Assembly: GCF_014845115.1 (NCBI RefSeq)
Contig: NZ_NKUI01000084.1
Span: 1-32,476 of the forward strand
Direction: 5' to 3'
Length of the DNA: 32,476 nucleotides
DNA from: Methylorubrum zatmanii
GTDB lineage: Bacteria > Pseudomonadota > Alphaproteobacteria > Rhizobiales > Beijerinckiaceae
Shown piece by piece: positions 16,064 through 24,775 of this stretch (positions are counted from its first letter, which is position 1; each line of letters opens with the position of its first letter). Below the pieces are notes generated by a model. That model did no database searches. It was not told the DNA's origin and saw only the letters and a list, made by a program, of their open reading frames with translations. A program made the position numbers and the translations under genes.

Positions 16064-17764
16064 ATGTTCGGGCGCGAGCAAGCCGAGAGATTGTGGAGCA
16101 ACATCGTCGATCTCGGCGCGAGGCGGTTGATCGCCCTCGGGCTGGTCGGCCTTCTCGTGTTCCTCGGCGTCGGTGTCGGCGCCTATTACCTGAGCCGGCC
16201 GGCGCAGGAGACGCTCTATACCGGCCTCTCCCGCGAAGACGTCTCGCGCATCGGCGGCGTCCTGAAGGACAACGGCATCCCCTTCGACGTCTCCTCCGAC
16301 GGCACGGCGGTGCTCGTCTCCTTCGGCCACACCGCCCAGGCGCGGATGCTGCTCGCCGAGAAGGGCCTGCCGCAGAGCTCCAAATCCGGCTACGAGCTGT
16401 TCAACGATCTCGGTTCGCTCGGCATGACCTCGTTCATGCAGGAGGTGACCCGGGTGCGGGCGCTGGAGGGCGAGATCGCCCGCACCATCCAGGGCATGAA
16501 GGGCGTGCGCGCCGCCCGCGTCCACCTCGTGCTGCCCGACCGTGGCTCGTTCCGCCGCGAGCAGCAGCCCGCCTCCGCCTCCGTTGTCGTGCGCACCGAA
16601 CCCGCCGACGACGTTTCCGGCGCGCAGGCGATCCGCCAGCTCGTCGCCTCGGCGATCCCCGGCATGAAGCCCGACCGCGTCACCGTGATCGGCTCCGAGG
16701 GCACGGTGCTGCTCGCGGGTGACGACGCGGGCACCGCGCCGACCGGCAAGATGGCGACGCTGGAGAAGTCGGTCAGCCGCGAGATGCAGGACAACATCCG
16801 CCGCACCCTCGCGCCCTATCTCGGCGTCGGGAATTTCGAGGTCAGCGTCGCGACCCAGCTCAACACCGACAAGACCTCGACCAACGAGACGATTTACAAC
16901 CCGGACCAGCGGGTCGAGCGCTCGGTGCGGTCCGTGCGCGAGAACGAGAACGCGCAGAACCGTAACAGCCAGCGCCCGACCAGCGCCCAGGAGAACCTGC
17001 CCGACCAGCGCACCCGCTCGGACGGCAACGACCAGTCGAGCAACGAGAGCTCGAAGAAGGAAGATCTCACCAATTACGAGATCTCCCAGAAGACGATTCA
17101 GACGGTGAGCGACGGCTACGCCATCCGCCGCCTCTCGGTCGCGGTGCTGGTCAACCGCTCGCGGCTGACCGCCATGGCCGGGCCCGACGACAAGGCCGGC
17201 ATCGACAAGCAGATCGCCGAGATCGAGGAATTGGTCGGCTCGGCCGCCGGCTTCAGCAAGGAACGCGGCGACATCATCAAGGTCGCGGCGGTCGGCTTCA
17301 TCAATGACGGGCAGCCGCTGGAGCCGGTGCCGCCGCTCTCGCTCACCGACGTGATGATGAAACAGTCCGGCACCCTCATCAACGCGGCGACGATCCTGGT
17401 CGTGGCCGGCCTGCTGATCTGGTTCGGCCTACGCCCGGCGCTCCGCGCCATCCTCACGGTGCCCGAGGCCGCGCAGACCGAGGCGGTCGCGCTCGCCGCC
17501 CCCGAGGGTGCGCCTGCCCTGGCCGCCGGTGCCCTCTCGGCGGACGCGGCCGCACTCGCCGCGCCGGGCGCCGTCGCGGCCGGGGCCGCTCTGCCCGGCG
17601 AGGCGCCGAAGCTGCCCGCCCCCGGCGTCGCCGGCCTGCTGGAGGAGTTGGAGGACAAGATGGCCCGCTCGCCGCAGAAGCGTCTGGAGCAGCTCATCGA
17701 CATCAACGAGGAGCAGGTCGCGGCCGTTCTCAAGCGCTGGCTCATGCGTGAGGAGCCGGCGTGA
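16064..17764 (+). CDS. fliF: Flagellar MS-ring protein FliF
   Basis: Inner-membrane MS-ring subunit of 566 residues, the base on which rod, switch and export gate assemble. The N-terminal membrane helix is LGLVGLLVFLGVGVGAYYL (about residues 27-45). The YscJ/FliF domain follows: ETLYTGLSREDVSRIGGVL, MLLAEKGLPQS, and RVHLVLPDRGSFRREQQP. A disordered Asn/Ser/Gln-rich stretch (about residues 290-330) precedes the second helix (INAATILVVAGLLIWFGLRP, near residue 440). The C-terminal tail (LLEELEDKM to VLKRWLMRE) is the FliG-binding region. It starts a new plus-strand run after the ClC/MarR insertion. Its TGA shares one base with the next ATG. Confidence 0.97.
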   Translation: MFGREQAERLWSNIVDLGARRLIALGLVGLLVFLGVGVGAYYLSRPAQETLYTGLSREDVSRIGGVLKDNGIPFDVSSDGTAVLVSFGHTAQARMLLAEKGLPQSSKSGYELFNDLGSLGMTSFMQEVTRVRALEGEIARTIQGMKGVRAARVHLVLPDRGSFRREQQPASASVVVRTEPADDVSGAQAIRQLVASAIPGMKPDRVTVIGSEGTVLLAGDDAGTAPTGKMATLEKSVSREMQDNIRRTLAPYLGVGNFEVSVATQLNTDKTSTNETIYNPDQRVERSVRSVRENENAQNRNSQRPTSAQENLPDQRTRSDGNDQSSNESSKKEDLTNYEISQKTIQTVSDGYAIRRLSVAVLVNRSRLTAMAGPDDKAGIDKQIAEIEELVGSAAGFSKERGDIIKVAAVGFINDGQPLEPVPPLSLTDVMMKQSGTLINAATILVVAGLLIWFGLRPALRAILTVPEAAQTEAVALAAPEGAPALAAGALSADAAALAAPGAVAAGAALPGEAPKLPAPGVAGLLEELEDKMARSPQKRLEQLIDINEEQVAAVLKRWLMREEPA

Positions 17765-18501
17765 TGAACGCGGTGATCGCCCGTTATCTGCCGGACTTCA
17801 CGGCCCCGCCGCCCCCACCTGCGGTGACCGGCGAGCCGGACTTCACCACGCCCTGGTTCCGGCCGGCCGTGGCCGCCCCGGAGCCGGCGCGGCCCGCCGA
17901 AACCGAGAGCGAGCCCGAGATCGCCATCGCGCCGTTGCTGCCCCGCTCCGCCGTCGCGGCGACACGGCCGGAGGAGGATCGCGAGGCGCTGATCGCGGCG
18001 GCCGAGGCGCGCGGATACGAGCAGGGCCGGGCGGAGGCGCTGGCCGAGGCGCAGGCTCGCGCCGAGCGGGAGCGCGAGGAGCAATCGGCCGCCTTTGAGG
18101 ACCGCCTCGCCCAGGCGCGCCGGGACTGGACCGAAGCGCATGGCGCAGCCCTGGCGACGGAGTTCGCCGCCGCGATCGGCGCGCTCGACGCGACCCTGTC
18201 GAGCCGGGTCGCGCGGCTGATCGCGCCGGTCCTGTCCGAGTCGCTGCAGCGGCAGGCCCTCGACGCCCTCGCCGCCGCCCTCAGAAAAATCCTGGCCGAG
18301 CCGCAGCGCCCGGCGGTGCGGGTCTGCGGGCCCGAGGATCTGATCGCGGCGGTGTCGGCCCGGCTCGGCGGCCTCGCGGCGGGCATCGCCTTCGAGGCGG
18401 CGCCGGGACCGGAGGTGACGGTGAGTGCGGGCGAGACCGTGATCGAGACGGAACTCGCGGCCTGGAGCGGCTTGATCGCCGCGGCCGTCGCGGAGGCGTG
18501 A
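17764..18501 (+). CDS. fliH: FliH-like flagellar export cofactor
   Basis: Protein of 245 residues with a Pro-rich N terminus (about residues 1-60), a long charged Ala/Glu/Arg coiled coil (about 75-120; EARGYEQGRAEALAEAQAR) and a C-terminal domain like that of FliH/YscL (SLQRQALDALAAALRKIL, VRVCGPEDLIAAVSARLGGL). FliH proteins bind and restrain the FliI ATPase and tether it to the switch. The GxxxG-type spacing GYEQGRAEA is typical. The ATG overlaps the fliF stop by one base; a GTG one codon upstream is possible. Identification rests on architecture and on position between fliF and motB. Confidence 0.78.
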   Translation: MNAVIARYLPDFTAPPPPPAVTGEPDFTTPWFRPAVAAPEPARPAETESEPEIAIAPLLPRSAVAATRPEEDREALIAAAEARGYEQGRAEALAEAQARAEREREEQSAAFEDRLAQARRDWTEAHGAALATEFAAAIGALDATLSSRVARLIAPVLSESLQRQALDALAAALRKILAEPQRPAVRVCGPEDLIAAVSARLGGLAAGIAFEAAPGPEVTVSAGETVIETELAAWSGLIAAAVAEA

Positions 18502-18502
18502 G

Positions 18503-19900
18503 ATGTCAGAGCACGCCCACGAGATCATCATCATCAAGCGCCACGGCGATCACGAGGACGGCCATCACGGCGGTGCCTGGAAGATCGCGCTCGCCGACTT
18601 CATGACGGCGATGATGGCCCTGTTCCTGGTGATGTGGCTGATCAATTCCACCAGCAAGGAACAGAAGCAGACCATCGCCGAATATTTCAACCCGGTGAAG
18701 CTCGCCGAGGTCACCCACGACCGCAAGGGCGTCAACGACCCGCAGAACACCCCCAACGACCCGGCCCCGAGCGGCAAGGGCAAGGGGGATGGCGGCAGCG
18801 CCGAGGGCTCGGGCAAGGCGGATGCCGCCGGCGCTCCGGGAAGCCGCGCCCGCGAATCGGCCCTGTTCCAGGACCCCTACGCCGTGCTCGCCAAGCTCGC
18901 GGCGGAAGCCGACGCCGCCGGTCCCGAGGCGGCGAGCGCCGATGCCAATCCGCTCGAGGTCGGCCAACCGGGCGTGGCCGGCGGCGAGACCGGGCGCGAC
19001 CCCTTCGATCCGCTCTACTGGCAGGTCGCCGCCCTGCCACGCCAGCGCACGGACAATCCGGGCGCCCTCGACACGGTGGCCGCCGCCCCGTCCGAGGCTC
19101 GCCTCGATGCGCGGGCCCGGACCGGCGCTCCCGGCCGAGCGAAGGAAGCGACCAAGGATGCGTCGAAGGAATCCGCCAGGGATGTCGCCCGGCAGAGCCT
19201 GAACGACGCCATGCGGCAGGCCGGTATGAAGCTCGCTTCCGCCGAGCCGATGCCCATCAAGGAAGCGCCGCCCGCCAAGCAGCCCGACTCGACGAAGTCC
19301 GCCGAAGCGCCGCCGGAAGGGCCGGTCGCGGATGCCAAGGCAGCCGACATCAAGCCCGCCCCGAAAGCGGAGGCGCCCCCTTCGAAGGAGCCGGCCGCAG
19401 CCATACCGGCCGAGGGCGCCAAATCCGCCGAGACGGCGGCGCTGGCCGCCTTGAAGGACGAGATCGCCAAGGCCGTCCCCTCCCTGCCGATGGGCGCTCC
19501 GGCGCCGCGCGTCGAGGTGCGCCGCACCGGCGAGGGCGTGCTCATCAGCATCACCGACGAGATCAATTTCAGCATGTTCGGGATCGGCTCGGCCGAGCCG
19601 ACGCCGAAGGTGGTCAAGGCGCTGGAGCGCATCGCCAAGATCCTGAACACCCGTCCCGGCCGGGTCGTCGTGCGCGGTCATACCGATGCCCGGCCGTTCC
19701 GCTCCGAGACCTACGACAATTGGCGCCTGTCCTCGGCCCGGGCGCAGATGGCCTCCTACATGCTGGTGCGCGGCGGCCTCGACGAGGCGCGGATCGAGCG
19801 CATCGAAGGCTATGCCGACCGCCAGCCGCGCATCGCCGCCGACCCGAAAGCCGCCGAGAACCGCCGCATCGAGATCCTGCTGCGGGGGCTGCCGGAATGA
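18503..19900 (+). CDS. motB: Flagellar stator protein MotB
   Basis: Stator subunit of 465 residues that anchors MotA to peptidoglycan and carries the proton path. The single helix ALADFMTAMMALFLVMWLI holds the proton-binding Asp32. A long, probably disordered Ala/Pro/Glu/Lys-rich linker (about residues 60-330) separates it from a C-terminal OmpA-like peptidoglycan-binding domain (VVVRGHTDARPFRSETYDN, RLSSARAQMASYML, NRRIEILLRGLPE). The linker makes it much longer than the roughly 300 residues of enteric MotB; Rhizobiales MotB is also long. It starts one base after the fliH-like stop and overlaps motC by ATGA. motA lies about 10 kb away on the other strand. Confidence 0.95.
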   Translation: MSEHAHEIIIIKRHGDHEDGHHGGAWKIALADFMTAMMALFLVMWLINSTSKEQKQTIAEYFNPVKLAEVTHDRKGVNDPQNTPNDPAPSGKGKGDGGSAEGSGKADAAGAPGSRARESALFQDPYAVLAKLAAEADAAGPEAASADANPLEVGQPGVAGGETGRDPFDPLYWQVAALPRQRTDNPGALDTVAAAPSEARLDARARTGAPGRAKEATKDASKESARDVARQSLNDAMRQAGMKLASAEPMPIKEAPPAKQPDSTKSAEAPPEGPVADAKAADIKPAPKAEAPPSKEPAAAIPAEGAKSAETAALAALKDEIAKAVPSLPMGAPAPRVEVRRTGEGVLISITDEINFSMFGIGSAEPTPKVVKALERIAKILNTRPGRVVVRGHTDARPFRSETYDNWRLSSARAQMASYMLVRGGLDEARIERIEGYADRQPRIAADPKAAENRRIEILLRGLPE

Positions 19901-21258
19901 CGCGCCGGATCGCGCCCGCTCGATGGGAGCACCCGTCCCCTCCCCCCTGCGGGGCCGGGATGCCGGTGGCGCCGGCCGCGCCGCGATCCATGATGCGGGT
20001 CGCAGCATTCGCCGCGGCGCTCGCAGCCTCCCTCCTCGTCCTCCCGGCCCTGGCGGCGGAGCATGGTGAGGCGCCCGCGCCGGCCGCGGAATCCCATGGC
20101 TCCGGCGATCACGGTGGCCACGGAGCGCCCGCCGCGCCGATCGAGCCGCTGCCGGTCAAGCCCCGTGGCCTGCCCGTCGAACTGACCCGCACGCTGCAGT
20201 TGCTTCAGGATCGCATCGCCCGCGGCTCGACCCAGGCCCATCTCGCCCAGCGCCAGCTCCTCGGCCATATCGAGCAGCGGCTGATCGGGCTCGAACCCGA
20301 CACCTGGGTCGAGCCGGAAAACGTGCGCGCGGCGGTGACTTTCGCCCTGGCGGGCGGCGGGCCGACGGTGCTGCGCGCCCTGATCAAGACCGAGAAGGTG
20401 CCGGAACCGGAGCAGCCGCTGACGCTCGGCGCCCTTGCCTATCTCGAAGGCCGCGAGGCGCAGGCGCGGGCCAAGCTCTCCGGCATCGATCCCCGCAGCA
20501 TGCCTCCCGGGCTCGCCGGGCAGCTCGCCCTCACGCAATCCGCGCTGATGGTGCGCGAGGCGCCGGCACGCTCCCTCGAACTCCTCGACCTCGCCCGCCT
20601 CCTCGCGCCCGGCACCCTGGTGGAGGAGGCGGCGCTGCGCCGCGAGATCTTCGTGGTGGCGCAGGCCGGCGATGCACGCCGCTTCGAGGCCCTGTCGATC
20701 CAGTATCTGCGCCGCTTCCGCCGCTCGGTCTATGCCGGCAATTTCCGCCAGCGCTTCGCCGCGGCGCTGACCCGCCTCGACTTCGACAGCGACCGCACCC
20801 GCATCGCCAGCCTGGAGCGGATGCTCGACGAGATCGAACCGGAGAGCCGACGCGATCTCTACCTCCTCGTTGCCCGGGCCGGGCTGGAGCAGGGGCGGCG
20901 GGAGACCGCCCTCTTCGCTGCGGAACGCGCGGCCGGGCTCGCGGCTCCGGACTCGATGCCGGCCGACCAGGCCCGGCTCTATCGCGGCGCCGCGCTGATC
21001 GTGGCCGAGGGCCGCTTCGAGGACGGGGTGGAGACCCTGCGCAGCCTGGATCGGAGCGGCCTCGCCCCGTCCGACGCCGACCTCCTCGACACGGCGCTCG
21101 CGACGGCGCAGCGGATCCGCACACCGCCCGCGCCCTCCGAGGCGACAACCGCTCCACCGCCTTCGGCGACGCGGGCGATGCCCGAATCCGGCTCCCTCCT
21201 GCGGGCGCAGGAAGCCCTGGCCAAGGCCGAGCGCGCCATGGCGGCGAGCCCGCGCTGA
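19897..21258 (+). CDS. motC: MotC-family periplasmic motility protein
   Basis: Protein of about 453 residues matching the Rhizobiales MotC pattern: a signal peptide (MMRVAAFAAALAASLLVLPALAA, quoted in part as AAFAAALAASLLVLPALA), a His-rich segment (HGEAPAPAAESHGSGDHGGH), then a helical repeat domain (LVELTR-like start PVELTRTLQLLQDRIARGST, AHLAQRQLLGHIEQRL). In S. meliloti MotC is periplasmic, binds MotB and is needed for rotation. The coupled ATG at 19897 adds 31 residues before the signal; the ATGs at 19990 and 19993 give a conventional signal peptide, so the real start is unsure. It sits between motB and fliK, as in S. meliloti. Confidence 0.85.
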   Translation: MTRRIAPARWEHPSPPPCGAGMPVAPAAPRSMMRVAAFAAALAASLLVLPALAAEHGEAPAPAAESHGSGDHGGHGAPAAPIEPLPVKPRGLPVELTRTLQLLQDRIARGSTQAHLAQRQLLGHIEQRLIGLEPDTWVEPENVRAAVTFALAGGGPTVLRALIKTEKVPEPEQPLTLGALAYLEGREAQARAKLSGIDPRSMPPGLAGQLALTQSALMVREAPARSLELLDLARLLAPGTLVEEAALRREIFVVAQAGDARRFEALSIQYLRRFRRSVYAGNFRQRFAAALTRLDFDSDRTRIASLERMLDEIEPESRRDLYLLVARAGLEQGRRETALFAAERAAGLAAPDSMPADQARLYRGAALIVAEGRFEDGVETLRSLDRSGLAPSDADLLDTALATAQRIRTPPAPSEATTAPPPSATRAMPESGSLLRAQEALAKAERAMAASPR

Positions 21259-21302
21259 GCCGACCCCGATCCCGCTCTCGAAACTTCGGACGACCAACCG
21301 TG

Positions 21303-23369
21303 ATGCGGTCCCTCGACATCCTGACCCCGATGCGGCCGAAGCCCGATGCCGGGCGCGCTCCCGCCAGCGACGAGACGGGCGTGGCTGCCGCCGGCGATTT
21401 CGAGGCGATGCTCGACTCCTTCGAAGGGGGGAAGGCACCGGCCGAGCAAGCCGAGGCGGCCGAGAAGATCGAGGCTTCCGCGCCCGAGGCTCCGGCCGCC
21501 ATCGATGCCGTAACCTCTCCCACACCCGCCATCGATCCGGCAGGTTCTGCGCTGAAGGCGCTGATGGCCCTTGCAGGCCCGGTCGCGTCCGCCGCGCCCC
21601 CCACCCCTGCGGCCGCCCCGGCGGCGGGTCTCGCGGCCATGGTGCAACGGGCCGCCGCGCGGGCCGCGGCCACGCCTACTCCCGTTTCCGAGCCTCCGGC
21701 CCCGCAAGTCTCCGTCATTGGGCTGGAAACCCATTTCGCGCCCGTGCGGCCTCTCCTGCCGGCCACCGTGCCGGCCGTTCCGGCCAGCACCGGGGCGAAC
21801 GATGCCTCGGTCATCCCGACACCGCCGATGATTTCACAAGCCGGCAGGGTCGGGGCCGCGCCGGCCGCTCGGGCTGGCGCCCTGGTGGGAGCCGCTGCGC
21901 AAGAGACGGCCGCCGCCGAGGTGCCGATGCCGCTCCAGCGGCCCGCCCCCAGCCTGCGCCGCGGGACGGAAGCCGTCCTCGCGCCAGCGCCGCAGGCCTC
22001 GTCCGGCGCGGCGACCCGGAATGCCGCGTCTTTCCCGGCCCCGGCGACCGAGGGCGCGGCCAACTCGCCTACGCCGGTTCCACCGGCGCTCAACCCCACC
22101 GACACACCGGCTGCAGCGCCGGAACAGACAAACCCGGTCTCCCCGGACACCGTCTCCGCCCTGTCCGAAGCGGCTCCGGCTCGCCCGGTGAGCGACGGGC
22201 CGAACACCGAGCCGCCGATCCTCGACCGGCCTTTCCCCGAGACGGCGCAGGCGGAAGCAGCAGCGGACGCGACCCATCCCGCCGTCTCCGTTCCCGCGCA
22301 GCCGGCTCCGACCGGGGAGGCCCGCAACCGCATCGCCGAGACGACGTCCGCCCCCGCCGGAAACCGAGCCGTCGGCCCCCGACCGGCCGAGGCCTCGCCA
22401 ATCCCGGCCGGACCGACGCAACCGCCGACCGCTTCCATTCCGGCACAGGCCGCCGGGGCGGCGACCGTCCAGACCGTCGCAACGCTCGGGCGCTCCCCCT
22501 TCCACAGCGACCGCCCCGGAGCCGGCACCGCAACCGGGTCCGGCTCACCGCCTCCGACAGAGCCGGAAGAGGCCGCCGCCGCGTCCGGCTCTTCGGCCCC
22601 GGCCCAATCCACCGCGCCGGAACAGGCGCTCCACGCGACACCACCTCACGCGGAGCGCCCGACCGACATCGCCCAGCCGAACCCGATGCCCGAGGGGATT
22701 GCCACGCCGATGCGTCGCGAAGCCGAGACCGGCGCCTCAGGACCCCGCCGACTGGAGACCCCCGTCGCCGATCCCGTCACGCCGGGAGCGGCGGATTCCT
22801 CTCCGACATCGGCGAGCATGCCCACGCCGACCGCGCTGCCGGCCACGCCGCAGCGCCAGATCGTCGATGCAGTCACCGCGCAGCTCACTGCGGTCGCGCC
22901 CGCCCCTCAGGCCCGTCCGACGGCGCTGCCGGCCGAGGCCGGTCCCCTGAAGATCCTGACGCTCCAGCTCCAACCGGCCGAGCTCGGCACGGTGCTGGTG
23001 AGGATGCGCCTGCAGGACGGGCGGCTGGAGATGAACCTGCGCACCAGCCGCGAGGAGACAGCCGAACGCCTGCGGAAGGAGGGCGGCCTGTTGTCCGGCT
23101 TGCTCCGGGAGGCCGGCTATCAGGCGGACGCCGTCACGATCGAGGCCGGCGGTGCCGGATCGGCGGGGGATTTCTCATCGCGCGGCCAGGGGGCCGCGTC
23201 GTTCCAGGCGCCCGCCGGCGGACAGCGTGACAGGCAGCCGGGCGAGGCCGCGCCCGATCATTCGGGCCGGCGCCCGTCCCCGCAGCGGGACGAGGCCGCC
23301 CTGCCCACCGAGGAGAAGGATCATGAAACGGTATCTCGCGGGCGCGATCGCGGCGGCCTGTATCTCTAA
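21303..23369 (+). CDS. fliK: Flagellar hook-length control protein FliK (MotD of Rhizobiales)
   Basis: Secreted molecular ruler that sets hook length and switches export specificity. It has 688 residues, most of it (about 40-530) low-complexity Ala/Pro/Thr-rich sequence, as usual for FliK. The C-terminal Flg_hook domain is clear: ILTLQLQPAELGTVLVRMRL, DGRLEMNLRTSREETAERLR and LLREAGYQADAVTIEAGG (each in part). In S. meliloti the equivalent gene after motC was first named motD and later recognised as fliK. ATG at 21303; a GTG one codon upstream is possible. The last 47 bases overlap the lytic transglycosylase gene in another frame. Confidence 0.9.
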   Translation: MRSLDILTPMRPKPDAGRAPASDETGVAAAGDFEAMLDSFEGGKAPAEQAEAAEKIEASAPEAPAAIDAVTSPTPAIDPAGSALKALMALAGPVASAAPPTPAAAPAAGLAAMVQRAAARAAATPTPVSEPPAPQVSVIGLETHFAPVRPLLPATVPAVPASTGANDASVIPTPPMISQAGRVGAAPAARAGALVGAAAQETAAAEVPMPLQRPAPSLRRGTEAVLAPAPQASSGAATRNAASFPAPATEGAANSPTPVPPALNPTDTPAAAPEQTNPVSPDTVSALSEAAPARPVSDGPNTEPPILDRPFPETAQAEAAADATHPAVSVPAQPAPTGEARNRIAETTSAPAGNRAVGPRPAEASPIPAGPTQPPTASIPAQAAGAATVQTVATLGRSPFHSDRPGAGTATGSGSPPPTEPEEAAAASGSSAPAQSTAPEQALHATPPHAERPTDIAQPNPMPEGIATPMRREAETGASGPRRLETPVADPVTPGAADSSPTSASMPTPTALPATPQRQIVDAVTAQLTAVAPAPQARPTALPAEAGPLKILTLQLQPAELGTVLVRMRLQDGRLEMNLRTSREETAERLRKEGGLLSGLLREAGYQADAVTIEAGGAGSAGDFSSRGQGAASFQAPAGGQRDRQPGEAAPDHSGRRPSPQRDEAALPTEEKDHETVSRGRDRGGLYL

Positions 23370-23874
23370 TGCCGCGCCCGCCAAGGCCAATGTCTGCGAG
23401 CGCCAGATGGCCCAGGCCGCCGCGAAGCACGGCGTGCCCCTCGGCATGCTCTACGCGGTCGGGCTGACGGAGAGCGGCAAGCGCGGCTCGCTCCAGCCCT
23501 ATGCGATGAACATCGAGGGCAAGGCCTATTTCGGCACCAGCGCGGCCGACGTGATGCAGCGCCTCGCCGAGGCGCAGCGGGCCGGCGTGCGGCTGGTCGA
23601 TCTCGGCTGCATGCAGATCAACCACCATTATCACCGGGCGAAGTTCGCCTCCCTCGAAGCGATGATCGACCCGGCCCAGAACGTGGAATACGCCACCCGC
23701 TTCCTGAAGGAGCTGAAGGAGCGCGAGGGCAGCTGGACGCTGGCGGTGGCGCGCTACCATGCGGGCCCCAACAACAACCCGGCGCAGAAGGTCTATGTCT
23801 GCCGGGTGATCACCAACATGGTCGCCACCGGCTTCGGCAACTGGACACCGGGGGCCAAGGCATTCTGCCAATAA
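23323..23874 (+). CDS. Lytic transglycosylase (SLT/lysozyme-like fold)
   Basis: Exported peptidoglycan-cutting enzyme of 183 residues. A signal peptide is visible (YLAGAIAAACISNAAPAKA, then NVCERQ). The catalytic Glu is E50 in YAVGLTESGKRG. Further SLT-type motifs are GCMQINHHYHRAKF and VARYHAGPNNNP. A preceding GGAGAAGG gives a strong ribosome binding site for the ATG at 23323, inside the 3' end of fliK. In Rhizobiales a gene of this type sits between fliK/motD and rem and probably opens the wall for the rod, because alphaproteobacterial FlgJ lacks a muramidase domain. Its stop codon directly abuts the stop of the convergent rem-like gene. Confidence 0.9.
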   Translation: MKRYLAGAIAAACISNAAPAKANVCERQMAQAAAKHGVPLGMLYAVGLTESGKRGSLQPYAMNIEGKAYFGTSAADVMQRLAEAQRAGVRLVDLGCMQINHHYHRAKFASLEAMIDPAQNVEYATRFLKELKEREGSWTLAVARYHAGPNNNPAQKVYVCRVITNMVATGFGNWTPGAKAFCQ

Positions 23875-24570
23875 TCAGCCGATATAGGTGTAGCCCATGT
23901 AGCGCTTGGCCTCGATCGGATCGTGGCCGAGCCGCTCGGTGAGCTTCTTGCGCAGCTTGCTCACATGGCCCTCGATCACGCTCTCCTCGACGCCGTTGCT
24001 GTAGACGCCGTAGACCACGTTGAAGACCTGGGTCTTGGTCAGACGCCGACCGCGGTTGCGCACGAGGTATTCGAGGATATGCCGCTCCCGGCGCGGCAGG
24101 GGAACGGGCACCCCGTCGATCTCGGGATCGCGCCCGTCATGGAACACCTTGAGCCGGTCGGCCGCCCCCCCGGCCGCGCCCTCCGCCTCTGCGGGAGCCG
24201 GCACCATGCCGTTGACGCGGCGCCAGATCGCCTCCGACCGGGCCAGGATCTCGCGGACATGAACCGGCTTGGGCAGCACGTCGTCGACGCCGGCCTCGAG
24301 CAGCTGCACGGTCTCTTCCAGGGAGCGTAAGTCGGCCAGAGCGATGATCGGGGCGCGGGACTGCTTGCGGATCAGGGCGGCGCATTTCGCCCGTTCCTCG
24401 AAATCGCCGAGCAGGAAGCCCTGGATCGCGTCGAGATCGCCGGAAGAGGCGGTCCGCAGCCAGTTCAGGAACTCGTCCGGCAGAAGGCCGAAGGACGAGA
24501 TGCCCTCGCGCTCGAAGCTGGCCCTGTAACCCGCGTTCACCGAATCCCGCGGATCGACCAGAAAATACAT
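23875..24570 (-). CDS. ftcR: OmpR-type flagellar transcription regulator (Rem/FtcR family)
   Basis: DNA-binding regulator of 231 residues that closely resembles Rem of Sinorhizobium and FtcR of Brucella, which activate later flagellar genes. The N-terminal receiver-like domain starts MYFLVDPRDSVNAGYRASFE. It keeps the conserved Lys (LPKPVHVREILAR), but the strand that should end in the phosphoacceptor Asp reads DLDAIQGFLLGD, and the Thr/Ser switch is Ala (IIALADLRS). The C-terminal winged helix is intact: PLPRRERHILEYLVRNRGRR, LTKTQVFNVVYG, VIEGHVSKLRKKL. GGAGG lies ten bases upstream of the ATG. It is last in the minus-strand motA-to-rem run, but has its own 205-base upstream region with iterated motifs. 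Phosphorylation-independent action is inferred. Confidence 0.88.
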   Translation of the reverse strand: MYFLVDPRDSVNAGYRASFEREGISSFGLLPDEFLNWLRTASSGDLDAIQGFLLGDFEERAKCAALIRKQSRAPIIALADLRSLEETVQLLEAGVDDVLPKPVHVREILARSEAIWRRVNGMVPAPAEAEGAAGGAADRLKVFHDGRDPEIDGVPVPLPRRERHILEYLVRNRGRRLTKTQVFNVVYGVYSNGVEESVIEGHVSKLRKKLTERLGHDPIEAKRYMGYTYIG

Positions 24571-24631
24571 CGACCACCATCCTCCGATCAGCCGGATCGG
24601 TCCGGCCGGGCCCCGCGAGAAGATGGCGTCG

Positions 24632-24690
24632 GATGTCGGCCTTCACGCGACATCGGCCCCATCGCCCTCGGCGATGTCGGCCACATGTCG
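24632..24690. repeat. Iterated GATGTCGGCC/GACATCGGCC motifs upstream of the Rem-like gene
   Basis: Two exact copies of GATGTCGGCC (24632-24641 and 24673-24682), a related GACATCGGCC (24649-24658) and CATGTCG (24684-24690) lie in the 205-base gap between the unknown flhB-linked gene and the Rem-like gene. CGACATC at 24648-24654 is an inverted partner of both GATGTCG cores. A 6-bp hairpin (ATCGCC, CTC, GGCGAT; 24661-24675) is nested between. This may be an operator array or an RNA structure. Function is inferred from position, 62-120 bases upstream of the ATG. Confidence 0.5.
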
Positions 24691-24775
24691 CAGTGCAACA
24701 AACCGGTCAATCACGCAGGCGTGAGGATCACGATGGCGTCAGAATTCGTTTCGCGAGCGTGGCATTCGTGCCGCG

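Noticed and set aside
15381..16104. N-terminal extension of the ClC protein to 844 codons
   Set aside because: The extension runs antisense through the MarR gene and the palindrome; the GTG at 15381 with GAGGAG upstream fits family length.
18506..20008. 500-codon frame antisense to motB
   Set aside because: Low-complexity Gly/Arg-rich translation with no motif; it mirrors the Ala/Pro-rich linker codons of motB.
20531..22612. 693-codon frame antisense to motC and fliK
   Set aside because: Its Ala/Gly/Ser repeats reflect the low-complexity fliK sequence on the other strand; no independent start signal or domain.
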